Assembly: GCF_002068095.1 (NCBI RefSeq)
Contig: NZ_LWIG01000007.1
Span: 791,756-855,755 of the forward strand
From: Bradyrhizobium sacchari
Lineage (GTDB): Bacteria > Pseudomonadota > Alphaproteobacteria > Rhizobiales > Xanthobacteraceae
Direction: 5' to 3'
Length of the DNA stretch: 64,000 bases
Shown: piece after piece, positions 34,810-42,782 of the stretch
Layout: each line of letters starts with the position of its first letter
Position numbering within the stretch: the stretch's first letter is position 1
Made by a program: the position numbers and the translations under genes
Notes under the pieces: model-generated
The model's input: the letters and a program-made list of their open reading frames with translations, nothing else
The model's database searches: none
What the model was told of the DNA's origin: nothing

Positions 34810-35436
34810 ATGACGATCACGATCTCTCGACTCTATGACAACTATTCGGATGCAGAACGCGCAGTCACACGTCTCGAGGCGGCGGGAGTGCCGCACTCAG
34901 ACATCAGCATCGTCGCCAACAATTCCGACAATTGGTACGGCACCTCGACCCGCAAGGTCGATCGCGACCGCGACGGCGTCGACGACCGCGCCGAAGGTGC
35001 CGGCACAGGTGCCGGCGTTGGCGCCGGCCTTGGAGGCGCCGCGGGCCTGCTGGCGGGACTGGGATTGCTGGCAATTCCGGGACTCGGACCTGTCGTCGCA
35101 GCCGGCTGGCTGGCGTCGACCGCGGCGGGTGCCGCAGCCGGCGCTGCAACGGGCGGGATCGTCGGTGCGCTGACCCAAGCCGGCGTGTCCAGGGACGACG
35201 CCTCTCGTTACGCCGAGGGCGTCCGCAGGGGCGGGACGCTGGTCTCGGCGAAGGTCCCCGATCAGGATCGTTCGCGCCTCGACGCCCTTCTGCACGAGAG
35301 GTCGGTGAACCTGGAGGATCGGAGCGCTGCCTGGCAAAAGGCCGGCTGGACCAGCTTCGATGCCGCCAGCCCGCCGCTATCCCCCGACGATGTTGGACGC
35401 GAACGCGAACTGTACGGCGCGGGCACCCGAAGATAG
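34810..35436 (+). CDS. YflT/general-stress-17M-like protein with a glycine-rich core
   Basis: A 208-residue protein. The N-terminal 40 residues (ISRLYDNYSDAERAVTRLEAAGVP, ISIVANNSDN) match the general stress protein 17M (YflT) pattern, a small alpha/beta domain. A long Gly/Ala core (about residues 62-130) could insert in or lie on membranes. The C-terminal SRDDASRYAEGVRRGGTLVSAKV and DRSRLDALL belong to the same domain type. GGAGGATGAATC precedes the ATG. It is co-transcribed with the secreted PepSY-like gene and followed by a terminator. A role in stress is inferred from family only. Confidence 0.78.
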   Translation: MTITISRLYDNYSDAERAVTRLEAAGVPHSDISIVANNSDNWYGTSTRKVDRDRDGVDDRAEGAGTGAGVGAGLGGAAGLLAGLGLLAIPGLGPVVAAGWLASTAAGAAAGAATGGIVGALTQAGVSRDDASRYAEGVRRGGTLVSAKVPDQDRSRLDALLHERSVNLEDRSAAWQKAGWTSFDAASPPLSPDDVGRERELYGAGTRR

Positions 35437-35478
35437 GTGGCTTGCCAACCGTAGGTGACAGGCAATTCAACTCGCGAG

Positions 35479-35506
35479 AAAGGCTCCACCAAGGTGGAGC
35501 CTTTCC
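35479..35506 (+). terminator. Intrinsic terminator after the stress-type gene pair
   Basis: AAAGGCTCCACC and GGTGGAGCCTTT form perfect 12-base arms with a two-base AA between them. The U-rich part lies at the 3' end of the stem (CCTTTCC). It follows the stop codon by about 43 bases. Confidence 0.8.
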
Positions 35507-35585
35507 ATTGTGCGGACACTTCGCCGCAGCGAACGGCGCTTAAAACTATGTTGAAGTTGCCACCGGGGCGCGCATAGTCGATGAG

Positions 35586-35726
35586 ATGCCGGTGCGGATC
35601 AGAGCCCGGATCGACATCATGACAGCCACCGATCTCATCGTTGCACGGGGCGATCTCGAAACCTGCACGACGATCGCGACCGCGCGTCCTGCAGCAGATG
35701 CGCTGCCGGCGGATGCGCTGCCGTGA
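35586..35726 (+). CDS. Possible small gene of 46 codons, unrecognised
   Basis: The frame starting MPVRIRARIDIMTATDLIVARG reads on through LETCTTIATARPAADALPAD and stops at 35724-35726. Nothing in the family world was recognised. It is reported because it ends in a GTGA overlap with a second short frame, which resembles translational coupling, and because the only long frame across the region is on the other strand and looks like noise. No clear ribosome site. Could equally be the remains of a larger gene. Confidence 0.25.
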   Translation: MPVRIRARIDIMTATDLIVARGDLETCTTIATARPAADALPADALP

Positions 35727-35836
35727 AGGTCGAACGCTTTGTATTCACCGCCAATAACATTACCTATGCGGTGATGGGCGACGACCGCGGGCCCGAGGCG
35801 GTGCGGCGCATTTATCTCGATACGCATTCCTCCTGA
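35723..35836 (+). CDS. Possible small gene of 37 codons, unrecognised
   Basis: Starts with GTG inside the stop of the previous short frame (GTGA). The product begins VKVERFVFTANNITYAVMGDD and ends RRIYLDTHSS. The amino-acid make-up looks like real protein (balanced hydrophobic and charged residues), but the frame is short and no homologue was recognised. The 509-base gap 35437-35945 holds these two frames, a terminator and nothing else seen. Confidence 0.25.
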   Translation: MKVERFVFTANNITYAVMGDDRGPEAVRRIYLDTHSS

Positions 35837-35945
35837 GCAGGGCCACATGCTGTCGCTGCTCGGGTAAAGCGCTTTCGACGCCCGTCGAACCGGTATAGCG
35901 TTCGATCTCCGAGGATACGCCGCGAAGACGGCCATGAGGTCGCGC

Positions 35946-37733
35946 ATGCTGGACAGGACGAAGGATATTTCCGTCGCCGCACAGGCCTGGCTCGATGATT
36001 TCGAACGCACGCTGGGTAAACCGGATCACGATGGGCTCGCCCGCCTGTTCGTTGCCGAGTGTTTCTGGCGCGACGTGCTGGCGCTGAGCTGGAACCTGCA
36101 AACCACCGGCGGCCGTGATACAGTCGTTCAGGCGCTGACAGCCCTCGCACCCAAGGTGACGCCGACCAACTTCAAGATCGCTCCGAACCGGGCGCCGCCG
36201 CGCTGGGTGACGCGTGCCGGCACCAACACCATCGAAGCCATCTTCGTTTTCGAGACCGCGATCGGCCGCGGCAGCGGCATCGTGCGGCTTATTCCCGATA
36301 CGGCTGATGACGACCGGTTGAAGGCCTGGACACTGCTCACCGCACTGGAAGAGCTGAAAGGCTTCGAGGAGCAGCTCGGCACCTCGCGCCCGCGCGGCCA
36401 GGCCTATTCCCGCGATTTCCGGGGGCCGAACTGGCTCGACCAGCGCAACGCCTCGCGCGACTATTCCGATCGCGATCCGGCCGTGCTGGTGGTCGGCGGC
36501 GGCCAGGCCGGGCTCGCGACCGCGGCACGGCTGAAGCAACTGAAGGTCGACACGCTGATCGTCGATCGCGGGATGCGGATCGGCGACAATTGGCGCAAGC
36601 GCTATCACGCGCTCACCCTGCACAACCAGGTGCAGGTCAATCATCTTCCCTACATGCCGTTCCCGCCGAACTGGCCGGTCTATATCCCCAAGGACAAGCT
36701 CGCCAACTGGTTCGAAGCCTATGTCGATGCCATGGAGCTGAACTTCTGGACCGGCACCGAATTCGAGGGCGGCACCTATGACGAGGCCAAGGGCCACTGG
36801 ACCGTCGCTTTGCGCCGCGCCGACGGGAGCAAACGCAGCATGCATCCGCGCCACGTGGTCATGGCGACCGGCGTCAGCGGCATCGCCAATATTCCGGAGA
36901 TTCCGACCCTCGACAATTTCAAGGGGACGCTGATGCATTCCAGCCGCTACGAGGACGGCGAGAACTGGACGGGCAAGCGCGCCATCGTCATCGGCACCGG
37001 CAACAGCGGTCACGACATCGCGCAGGATCTTTATTCCAGCGGCGCCGAGGTGACGCTGGTGCAGCGCTCGCCGACGCTGGTCACCAATATCGAGCCGTCG
37101 GCGCAGCTCGCTTACGCCACCTACAATGAGGGCACGCTCGAGGACAACGACCTGATCGCGACCTCGATGCCGACGCCGCTCGCGAAGAAGACGCATGTGA
37201 TGCTGACCGAGCAATCGAAGGCGCTCGACAAGGAGCTGCTCGACGGCCTCTCGCGCGTCGGCTTCAGGCTCGATTTCGGCGAGGCCGGCACCGGCTGGCA
37301 GTTCAAATATCTCACCCGCGGCGGCGGCTATTATTTCAACGTCGGCTGCTCCAACCTGATCGTCGAGGGCGCGATCAGGCTCAAGCAGTTTTCCGACATC
37401 GAGGGCTTTGTCCCCGAGGGCGCGCGGATGAAGGACGGCTCGATCATTGCGGCCGACCTGATCGTGCTTTCAACAGGCTACAAGCCGCAGGAATACCTCG
37501 TACGAAAGCTGTTCGGCGATGCCGTCGCCGATCGCGTCGGGCCGGTCTGGGGTTTTGGCGACGGCTTCGAGCTGCGCAACATGTATGCGCGCACGAAGCA
37601 GCCCGGTCTCTGGTTCATCGCCGGCAGTCTCGCGCAATGCCGCATCAACTCGAAATTCCTCGCGCTGCAGATCAAGGCGATCGAGGAAGGGATGTTGCCA
37701 CGGGCTATCGCCATGCCGTTGAGCGCAGCTTGA
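35946..37733 (+). CDS. Flavin-containing monooxygenase with an N-terminal SnoaL-like domain
   Basis: A 595-residue protein. Residues 1-130 look like an NTF2/SnoaL-type domain (WLDDFERTLGKPDHDGLARLF, CFWRDVLALSW). The FAD loop VVGGGQAGLATAARL is near residue 180, the FMO/BVMO fingerprint FKGTLMHSSRY (F-x-G-x3-H-x3-Y) near 325, and the NADP loop IGTGNSGHDIA near 345. STGYK is the late ATG-type motif. The enzyme should oxygenate a heteroatom or ketone using NADPH. ATG at 35946 has GAGG six bases upstream. An NHL-repeat gene follows after a repeat. Confidence 0.9.
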   Translation: MLDRTKDISVAAQAWLDDFERTLGKPDHDGLARLFVAECFWRDVLALSWNLQTTGGRDTVVQALTALAPKVTPTNFKIAPNRAPPRWVTRAGTNTIEAIFVFETAIGRGSGIVRLIPDTADDDRLKAWTLLTALEELKGFEEQLGTSRPRGQAYSRDFRGPNWLDQRNASRDYSDRDPAVLVVGGGQAGLATAARLKQLKVDTLIVDRGMRIGDNWRKRYHALTLHNQVQVNHLPYMPFPPNWPVYIPKDKLANWFEAYVDAMELNFWTGTEFEGGTYDEAKGHWTVALRRADGSKRSMHPRHVVMATGVSGIANIPEIPTLDNFKGTLMHSSRYEDGENWTGKRAIVIGTGNSGHDIAQDLYSSGAEVTLVQRSPTLVTNIEPSAQLAYATYNEGTLEDNDLIATSMPTPLAKKTHVMLTEQSKALDKELLDGLSRVGFRLDFGEAGTGWQFKYLTRGGGYYFNVGCSNLIVEGAIRLKQFSDIEGFVPEGARMKDGSIIAADLIVLSTGYKPQEYLVRKLFGDAVADRVGPVWGFGDGFELRNMYARTKQPGLWFIAGSLAQCRINSKFLALQIKAIEEGMLPRAIAMPLSAA

Positions 37734-37740
37734 GCAACAC

Positions 37741-37820
37741 CGTCATTGCGAGCGCAGCGAAGCAATCCAGACTGTCTCCGCCGAGGGATTCTGGATTGCT
37801 TCGCTGCGCACGCAATGACG
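37741..37820. repeat. Palindromic repeat, family A (copy 3)
   Basis: CGTCATTGCGAGCGCAGCGAAGCAATCCAGA...TCTGGATTGCTTCGCTGCGCACGCAATGACG: about 30-base arms, the cleanest copy of the family. It separates the monooxygenase and NHL genes and adds a false 42-codon extension to the latter's frame. Confidence 0.88.
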
Positions 37821-37871
37821 ACGCGCATGCAGACGTACGCGATAGAGACAATTAAGAGGAAAGGACCACCC

Positions 37872-38849
37872 ATGCCAGCCATTCTCGGCACCGGCGAGCA
37901 TCGCTACCGCGTCGTCGAAAATTTCGCCAAGCTGCCCGACGGCTGGACGCTGACCGACGTCGCCTCGGTCGCGGTCGACAGCCGCGACCGCATTTACGTA
38001 TTCAATCGCGGCGCCCATCCGATGGTGGTGCTGGACCGCGAGGGCAATTTCCTGCGCAGTTTTGGCGAGGGCCTGTTCTCCCGCGCGCACGGCCTGCATA
38101 TCGACGCCGACGACAATCTCTACTGCACCGACGACGGCGACCACACGGTGCGCAAATGCACCACCGACGGCAAGGTGCTGCTGACGATCGGCATTCCCGC
38201 AAAGCCGGCGCCGTTCATGAGCGGCGAGCCGTTCCATCGCTGCACCCACACCGCGCTGTCGCCGAAGGGCGAGATCTACGTCTCAGACGGTTATGGCAAT
38301 GCGCGCGTGCACAAGTTCACGCCCGACGGCAAGCTGATCAAAAGCTGGGGCGAGCCGGGCACCGATCCGGGCCAGTTCAACATCGTACACAATATCGCGA
38401 CCGATGCCGACGGCTGGGTCTATGTCGCCGACCGAGAGAACCATCGCGTGCAGGTGTTCGACGGCGAAGGCAGATACGAGACGCAGTGGAACAACCTTCA
38501 CCGACCCTGTGCGCTGTGCTGCTGCGGCGGGGCCAAGCGCCCGACCTTCGTCATCGGCGAGCTCGGCCCCGGTCTCGACATCAACCGCAATGTGCCCAAT
38601 CTCGGCCCGCGGCTGTCGATCGTCGATGCGCAGGGCAAACGCATCGCGCGGCTCGGCGGCGAAGCAGGGCCAGGCGTCGCCAGCGGCAAATTCCTGGCGC
38701 CGCACGGCATCGCGCTGGATTCGAAGGGCGACATTTATGTCGGCGAGGTCGGCGTGACCAACTGGAAGACGAGCTTTCCGGATGAGGAGATGCCGGCCGT
38801 GGTGCGCGCGACGCGGTGCCTGCAGAAGCTGGAGCGGGTACTGGAATGA
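37872..38849 (+). CDS. NHL-repeat beta-propeller protein (peptidyl-hydroxyglycine lyase-like)
   Basis: A 325-residue protein built of NHL-type blades: VAVDSRDRIYVFNRGAHPM, LHIDADDNLYCTDDGDHTV, TALSPKGEIYVSDGYGNARV, IATDADGWVYVADRENHRV and IALDSKGDIYVGEVG. It resembles the peptidyl-alpha-hydroxyglycine alpha-amidating lyase family, but no activity is shown. A cysteine cluster (CALCCCGG) interrupts the propeller near residue 216. No signal peptide. AAAGGACCACCC precedes the ATG at 37872. It may act with the monooxygenase upstream. Confidence 0.82.
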   Translation: MPAILGTGEHRYRVVENFAKLPDGWTLTDVASVAVDSRDRIYVFNRGAHPMVVLDREGNFLRSFGEGLFSRAHGLHIDADDNLYCTDDGDHTVRKCTTDGKVLLTIGIPAKPAPFMSGEPFHRCTHTALSPKGEIYVSDGYGNARVHKFTPDGKLIKSWGEPGTDPGQFNIVHNIATDADGWVYVADRENHRVQVFDGEGRYETQWNNLHRPCALCCCGGAKRPTFVIGELGPGLDINRNVPNLGPRLSIVDAQGKRIARLGGEAGPGVASGKFLAPHGIALDSKGDIYVGEVGVTNWKTSFPDEEMPAVVRATRCLQKLERVLE

Positions 38850-39052
38850 GGTATCGGCAACGCCCGGCGGTTCCGGGCCCGGCCTCGCCCACCCCTCCCC
38901 GAATCACGGCGTTTTTGGGCGTTTCGCCACCCCGCCGCCGCATTGGCTGCGGCTGAATAAGTCGCTCAACGGGCTTCACAATCCCGTCACGCTGCATGTA
39001 GTATGTCAATACATGCTGCTTCGCAGCGTATATTGGAGGCCGGGAGCGTTAC

Positions 39053-39610
39053 TTGAACGCACATGTCTCGCAAGGCAGTTGGCCGGTGTTGGTGCTGAAT
39101 GCGGACTTCCGGCCGCTGAGTTACTACCCACTGTCTCTGTGGTCGTGGCAGGACGCGATCAAGGCGGTGTTCCTCGACCGCGTCAATATCGTCGCCCATT
39201 ACGATCAGGCGGTTCGAAGTCCCACCCTGGAAATGCAGTTACCGAGCGTCGTCTCGCTCAAGTCCTTCGTCAAGCCGACCACCCATCCCGCCTTCACCCG
39301 GTTCAACGTCTTCCTGCGCGATCGCTTCAACTGCCAATATTGCGGCTCGCCCGAAGACCTCACCTTCGATCACATCATCCCGCGCAGCAAAGGCGGCCAG
39401 ACCACCTGGGAGAACGTGGTCGCGGCGTGCTCGCCGTGTAACCTCCGCAAGGGCAATCTCACCCCGGCGCAAGCAAAAATGTTTCCCCGCCAGGCCGCCT
39501 TCGCGCCGACCGTGCACCAGCTTCACCGCAACGGCCGCCTGTTCCCGCCGAACTATCTCCACGACAGTTGGCTGGACTACCTGTACTGGGATACGGAGCT
39601 GGATCCGTAA
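39053..39610 (+). CDS. HNH endonuclease family protein
   Basis: A 185-residue protein with an HNH domain in its second half: CQYCGSPEDLTFDHIIPRSKGG, then the Asn in TWENVVAACSPCN. Two CxxC pairs (CQYC, CSPC) bind zinc and the DHI His is catalytic. Proteins of this type sit alone in most rhizobial genomes and are not tied to restriction systems. The start is TTG at 39053 with GGGAG about eight bases upstream. Role unknown, perhaps repair. Confidence 0.88.
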   Translation: MNAHVSQGSWPVLVLNADFRPLSYYPLSLWSWQDAIKAVFLDRVNIVAHYDQAVRSPTLEMQLPSVVSLKSFVKPTTHPAFTRFNVFLRDRFNCQYCGSPEDLTFDHIIPRSKGGQTTWENVVAACSPCNLRKGNLTPAQAKMFPRQAAFAPTVHQLHRNGRLFPPNYLHDSWLDYLYWDTELDP

Positions 39611-39619
39611 GGTCAGGTC

Positions 39620-41083
39620 TCACACCCCAATCGCATTCCGCGCCACCACGTCGCGATAGAATGCCGCGCTCAGCTTCGGCACCCTCGCCTGGGTCTCGAA
39701 GTCGACCCGGTACAGCCCGAACCGTTTCCCGTAGCCGAAGATCCATTCAAAATTGTCCATCAGGCTCCACAGAAAGTAGCCGCGGATCGGCACGCCTTCG
39801 CTGATTGCGCGCTGCATCTGGGTCAGGTAGTTGCGCAGGAACATGATGCGGTCGAGGTCGTAGACCTGGCCGTCGGCGGCGATCCTGTCCTCGGACGAGG
39901 TGCCGTTCTCGCTGATGTAGATCGTCTCGATGTTCCAGATTTTTGCGGCGAGGCGCGGCGCCCAGTAGATCACCTCAGGGCCGACCCGCAGCCATTCCGA
40001 ATTCATGTGCGGGAACGAGGTCGGAAACGGCAGCACGTCGAAGCCCGGCGCGCGGTCGGAGGCGGTGACGTAGAACTGCGGCGCATAGATGTTGAGCCCG
40101 ACGAAATCGTTCGGTGTGCCGATGATCTTCAATTCCTCGGCCGTGAACTTTGGCGCGGCCGCGCCGGCATAGGCGAGGAAGCCGTCGGTGTATTTGCCCT
40201 CCAGCACCACGCCGAGGAAGCCAGCATTGAGCTCGCGCGTCGCGATCTCAGCGGCACGGATATTCTCCGGCGTCGCGATCGCCGGCACGCACGCGGCGAT
40301 GTTCTCGGCGGGACCGACGCGGGTGCCGGCGCGCCCGGAGGCGCGGATCGCCTGCACGGCAAGCCCGTGCGCCAGCGCGACGTGATGGCGGGCCTGGTTG
40401 AGTTGCGCGGTCGGCAGCTTGAGGCCCGGTGCGTCGATGCCCCAGCCATAGCCGAAATTCACGAAGCGCCCGACCTCGTTTACGGTGAAGACGGTCCTGA
40501 CGCGATCGGTCAGGCGCGCGGCGACGTAAGCCGAGTAGTCGGCAAAGGCTTTCGCGGTATCGCTCGACTGCCAGCCGCCGACGCGGTCCTGGAGCGCCTG
40601 CGGCAGATCCCAGTGATATAGCGTGGCGTAGGGCTCGATGCCGTTTGCGAGCAGCTCGTCGACGAGGCGGTTGTAGAAATCGAGCCCCTTCGGATTGGGC
40701 TGGCCCGATCCGTCCGGAAACACCCGCGGCCAGGCGATCGAGAAGCGATAGGCCTTGACGCCGAGCGCCTTGATCAGCGCGACATCCTCCTTGTAGCGGT
40801 GGTAGTGCTCGTTGGCGCGGTCGCCGGTCGTGCCGTCCTCGATCTTGCCGGGCGTATGGCTGAAAATGTCCCAGATCGATTTGCCGCGCCCGTCCTCGTT
40901 GACGGCGCCTTCGATCTGATAGGACGAGGTCGCCGTGCCCCACAGAAAATCCCTCGGGAAGGGCGCGCGGCGATCGATCGATGCCGGCGCTTCGTTCTCC
41001 GCGGCCTTGGCGCCTGTCGCTGCGCCAAGCGCAGCCAGACCCGCTAGCCCTGCAAATTCGCGCCGCGAGACGTCAGCTGACAT
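39620..41083 (-). CDS. GH1 beta-glucosidase, Tat-exported
   Basis: A 487-residue glycoside hydrolase family 1 enzyme. The N-terminus SRREFAGLAGLAALGAATG is a twin-arginine signal, so the folded enzyme is probably exported. PRDFLWGTATSSYQIEGA opens the barrel, the acid/base Glu lies in TVNEVG (the usual NEP has V instead of P), and the nucleophile Glu in YISENGTS. NFEWIFGYGKRFGLY is the late GH1 signature. Its start is two bases after the stop of the GH16 gene. Together they would degrade a beta-glucan to glucose. Confidence 0.92.
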   Translation of the reverse strand: MSADVSRREFAGLAGLAALGAATGAKAAENEAPASIDRRAPFPRDFLWGTATSSYQIEGAVNEDGRGKSIWDIFSHTPGKIEDGTTGDRANEHYHRYKEDVALIKALGVKAYRFSIAWPRVFPDGSGQPNPKGLDFYNRLVDELLANGIEPYATLYHWDLPQALQDRVGGWQSSDTAKAFADYSAYVAARLTDRVRTVFTVNEVGRFVNFGYGWGIDAPGLKLPTAQLNQARHHVALAHGLAVQAIRASGRAGTRVGPAENIAACVPAIATPENIRAAEIATRELNAGFLGVVLEGKYTDGFLAYAGAAAPKFTAEELKIIGTPNDFVGLNIYAPQFYVTASDRAPGFDVLPFPTSFPHMNSEWLRVGPEVIYWAPRLAAKIWNIETIYISENGTSSEDRIAADGQVYDLDRIMFLRNYLTQMQRAISEGVPIRGYFLWSLMDNFEWIFGYGKRFGLYRVDFETQARVPKLSAAFYRDVVARNAIGV

Positions 41084-41085
41084 CG

Positions 41086-42087
41086 CTATCTCCGCGCCTG
41101 CCCAATATCGATCTGATAGGCTGAAATCCTGTCGATCTCGAACGCGACGCTCGGCGGCGATTCCGCATCGACCGGCCCGACGCCGAGAAAGAATTTCGAT
41201 CCGATCGCCAGATTGACGATCATGTACATGGGATCGTCGAAGCCGATCGGCACCCTGATATCGGAGACCGGCTTACGGTCGATGAAATAGACCAGCCGGT
41301 CCTCCTCCCACAGCACACCGTAATTGTGAAATGCGCGCGACGCGTCGCCCACCGCGAAGTCGAAGCCGCAGGACTGGATCTTCTGGGTCGACGGAATCCG
41401 CCAATGCGTCGTCATCACGAGGTCGCCCGGCCGCTCGCCGCGGCCTTCCAGCACGTCGACCTCCGGCGGCCAGCCGCCGTCGTCCGCCAGCATCCAGAAC
41501 GCCGGCCACACCGCATGGCCGACCGGCACTTTTGCGCGGATCTCGAAATAGCCGTGCTTCTGCGCGAACGTGCCCTGCGTCGTCAGGATCCCCGAGATGT
41601 AGTCGTTGTTGAACAACACCGGCTTCAATTCCGGCGGCGTGCGGCTGGCGACGATGGAGAGCACGCCGTCCTTGACCTTGAACGGATCGAGGCCGAGCGG
41701 CGTCGCAGCACGGCCCGTGTAGCGCGGATCGACATAGATCTGCTGCTCGCCATTGGCGCTGGTCTTGCGTTTGAAGTCCGAGCCGTCGCCGCCCCAATAG
41801 CGCGCCTCCGGCCAGGCCGCGCCGCCGGCATAATGCGGCACCCAGCGGCCGTGCGACAGCGGATGCTCGTTGAAATCATCGTTGAACGTCCGGCGCAGCG
41901 GCAGAAACGTGAGCGATGTGGGATCGACCGCCTCCAGCCTGCGGCACTCGATCGTGGACGGATCGGTCGTCACTTGCAACGACATGCTAGCCGGCGCGTC
42001 ACCGAGATCGTCCTGCGCGACGACAGGCGCAGGCACGACAGAGAGGCCGATCGCAACCAGAGCGCCCTTTGTCCAACGGTCGATCAT
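41086..42087 (-). CDS. GH16 glycoside hydrolase (endo-beta-glucanase type)
   Basis: A 333-residue secreted enzyme: a signal peptide (GALVAIGLSVVPAPVVAQ) and a GH16 beta-jelly-roll domain with the catalytic motif EVDVLEG (E-x-D-x2-E). GYFEIRAKVPVGHAVWPAFWML before it is a strong family marker. GTG at 42090 and ATG at 42087 are adjacent; the ATG was chosen. GH16 enzymes cut beta-1,3 or beta-1,3-1,4 glucans and some acidic polysaccharides; the bond here is not known. First gene of a GH16-GH1 operon. Confidence 0.9.
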   Translation of the reverse strand: MIDRWTKGALVAIGLSVVPAPVVAQDDLGDAPASMSLQVTTDPSTIECRRLEAVDPTSLTFLPLRRTFNDDFNEHPLSHGRWVPHYAGGAAWPEARYWGGDGSDFKRKTSANGEQQIYVDPRYTGRAATPLGLDPFKVKDGVLSIVASRTPPELKPVLFNNDYISGILTTQGTFAQKHGYFEIRAKVPVGHAVWPAFWMLADDGGWPPEVDVLEGRGERPGDLVMTTHWRIPSTQKIQSCGFDFAVGDASRAFHNYGVLWEEDRLVYFIDRKPVSDIRVPIGFDDPMYMIVNLAIGSKFFLGVGPVDAESPPSVAFEIDRISAYQIDIGQARR

Positions 42088-42400
42088 CACCGCACATCGA
42101 ACATGCCAGGAAATGCGCCGAGGTTAGCTTGCCCGTCCCTGAACGGGCAAGCACACCCATCCGACGCCCGCGGGCGATTTCGCAAAGGCATCTCGCTCCT
42201 TCACGCCAATCGGCCGGGAAGCGGGTCGTCCGGCGCAAGACTTGTGGCGGACCGGACCAGATTCTCCGCGCCTTTCATTCCGTCAGGGACGGCTCCAGCC
42301 CCGAAATCCATCCCCGTTCGTTACCGTCCCTTGAACCTCCAATGGCAGCTTGGCAGGAATCTGCGGACCTGCCCGTCCAGCCGCCAAATCGGTCAGGTGC

Positions 42401-42782
42401 GAGGTTGCCGCCGCCAAGCTCGCCGAAACACTGGAACAGGTTCAGCTCTCGCCGTCGAAGCGGGTGAGCTACGTGCGTTTCGTGCTGATCGCGCTGGCGG
42501 CGGTCGTCGCTTTCAAGACCTTCTGGTTCGCCCGCTGGGGCAGCTGGAAGGGCCGCGAGCTCGCCGATTTCGACGCCTTCCACATCGTCGCGCAGCGCGT
42601 CTGGCGCGGCGACCTCTACCTAATCTATCACTTCGAGGCAACTTGGCGTTGGTCTGCCTCAACGTCCAACGGCGGCCGCATCTCGCAGGCCTTGCGCTCG
42701 GTACCATGGTGATCAAGCCGTTGCCATTGCCGTCGGCGTCTATCTGCTGGCAACGCGGCAAGCCGCGCAACCATTCTTCTAG
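42401..42782 (+). pseudogene. Remnant of a GT87 (DUF2029) membrane glycosyltransferase
   Basis: Three fragments can be read. The first gives VRFVLIALAAVVAFKTFWFARW and ADFDAFHIVAQRVWRGDL, the N-terminal helix and loop of the family (to about 42640). After a large internal loss a second frame gives LALVCLNVQRRPHLAGLALG and TMVIKP (42641-42720). A further shift gives AIAVGVYLLATRQAAQPFF before a TAG at 42780. The pieces are in the order of an intact GT87 protein, which is about 400 residues, so most of the middle is gone. The last bases overlap the end of the EamA gene. No other gene is seen in 42088-42778. Confidence 0.72.

Noticed and set aside
35546-36010. A 154-codon minus-strand frame in the gap before the monooxygenase
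   Set aside because: Ser/Arg-rich with no pattern, and it overlaps the monooxygenase start.
39053-39610. HNH protein as part of a restriction or defence system
   Set aside because: No methylase or other defence gene is near, and this HNH type is a lone chromosomal gene in rhizobia.
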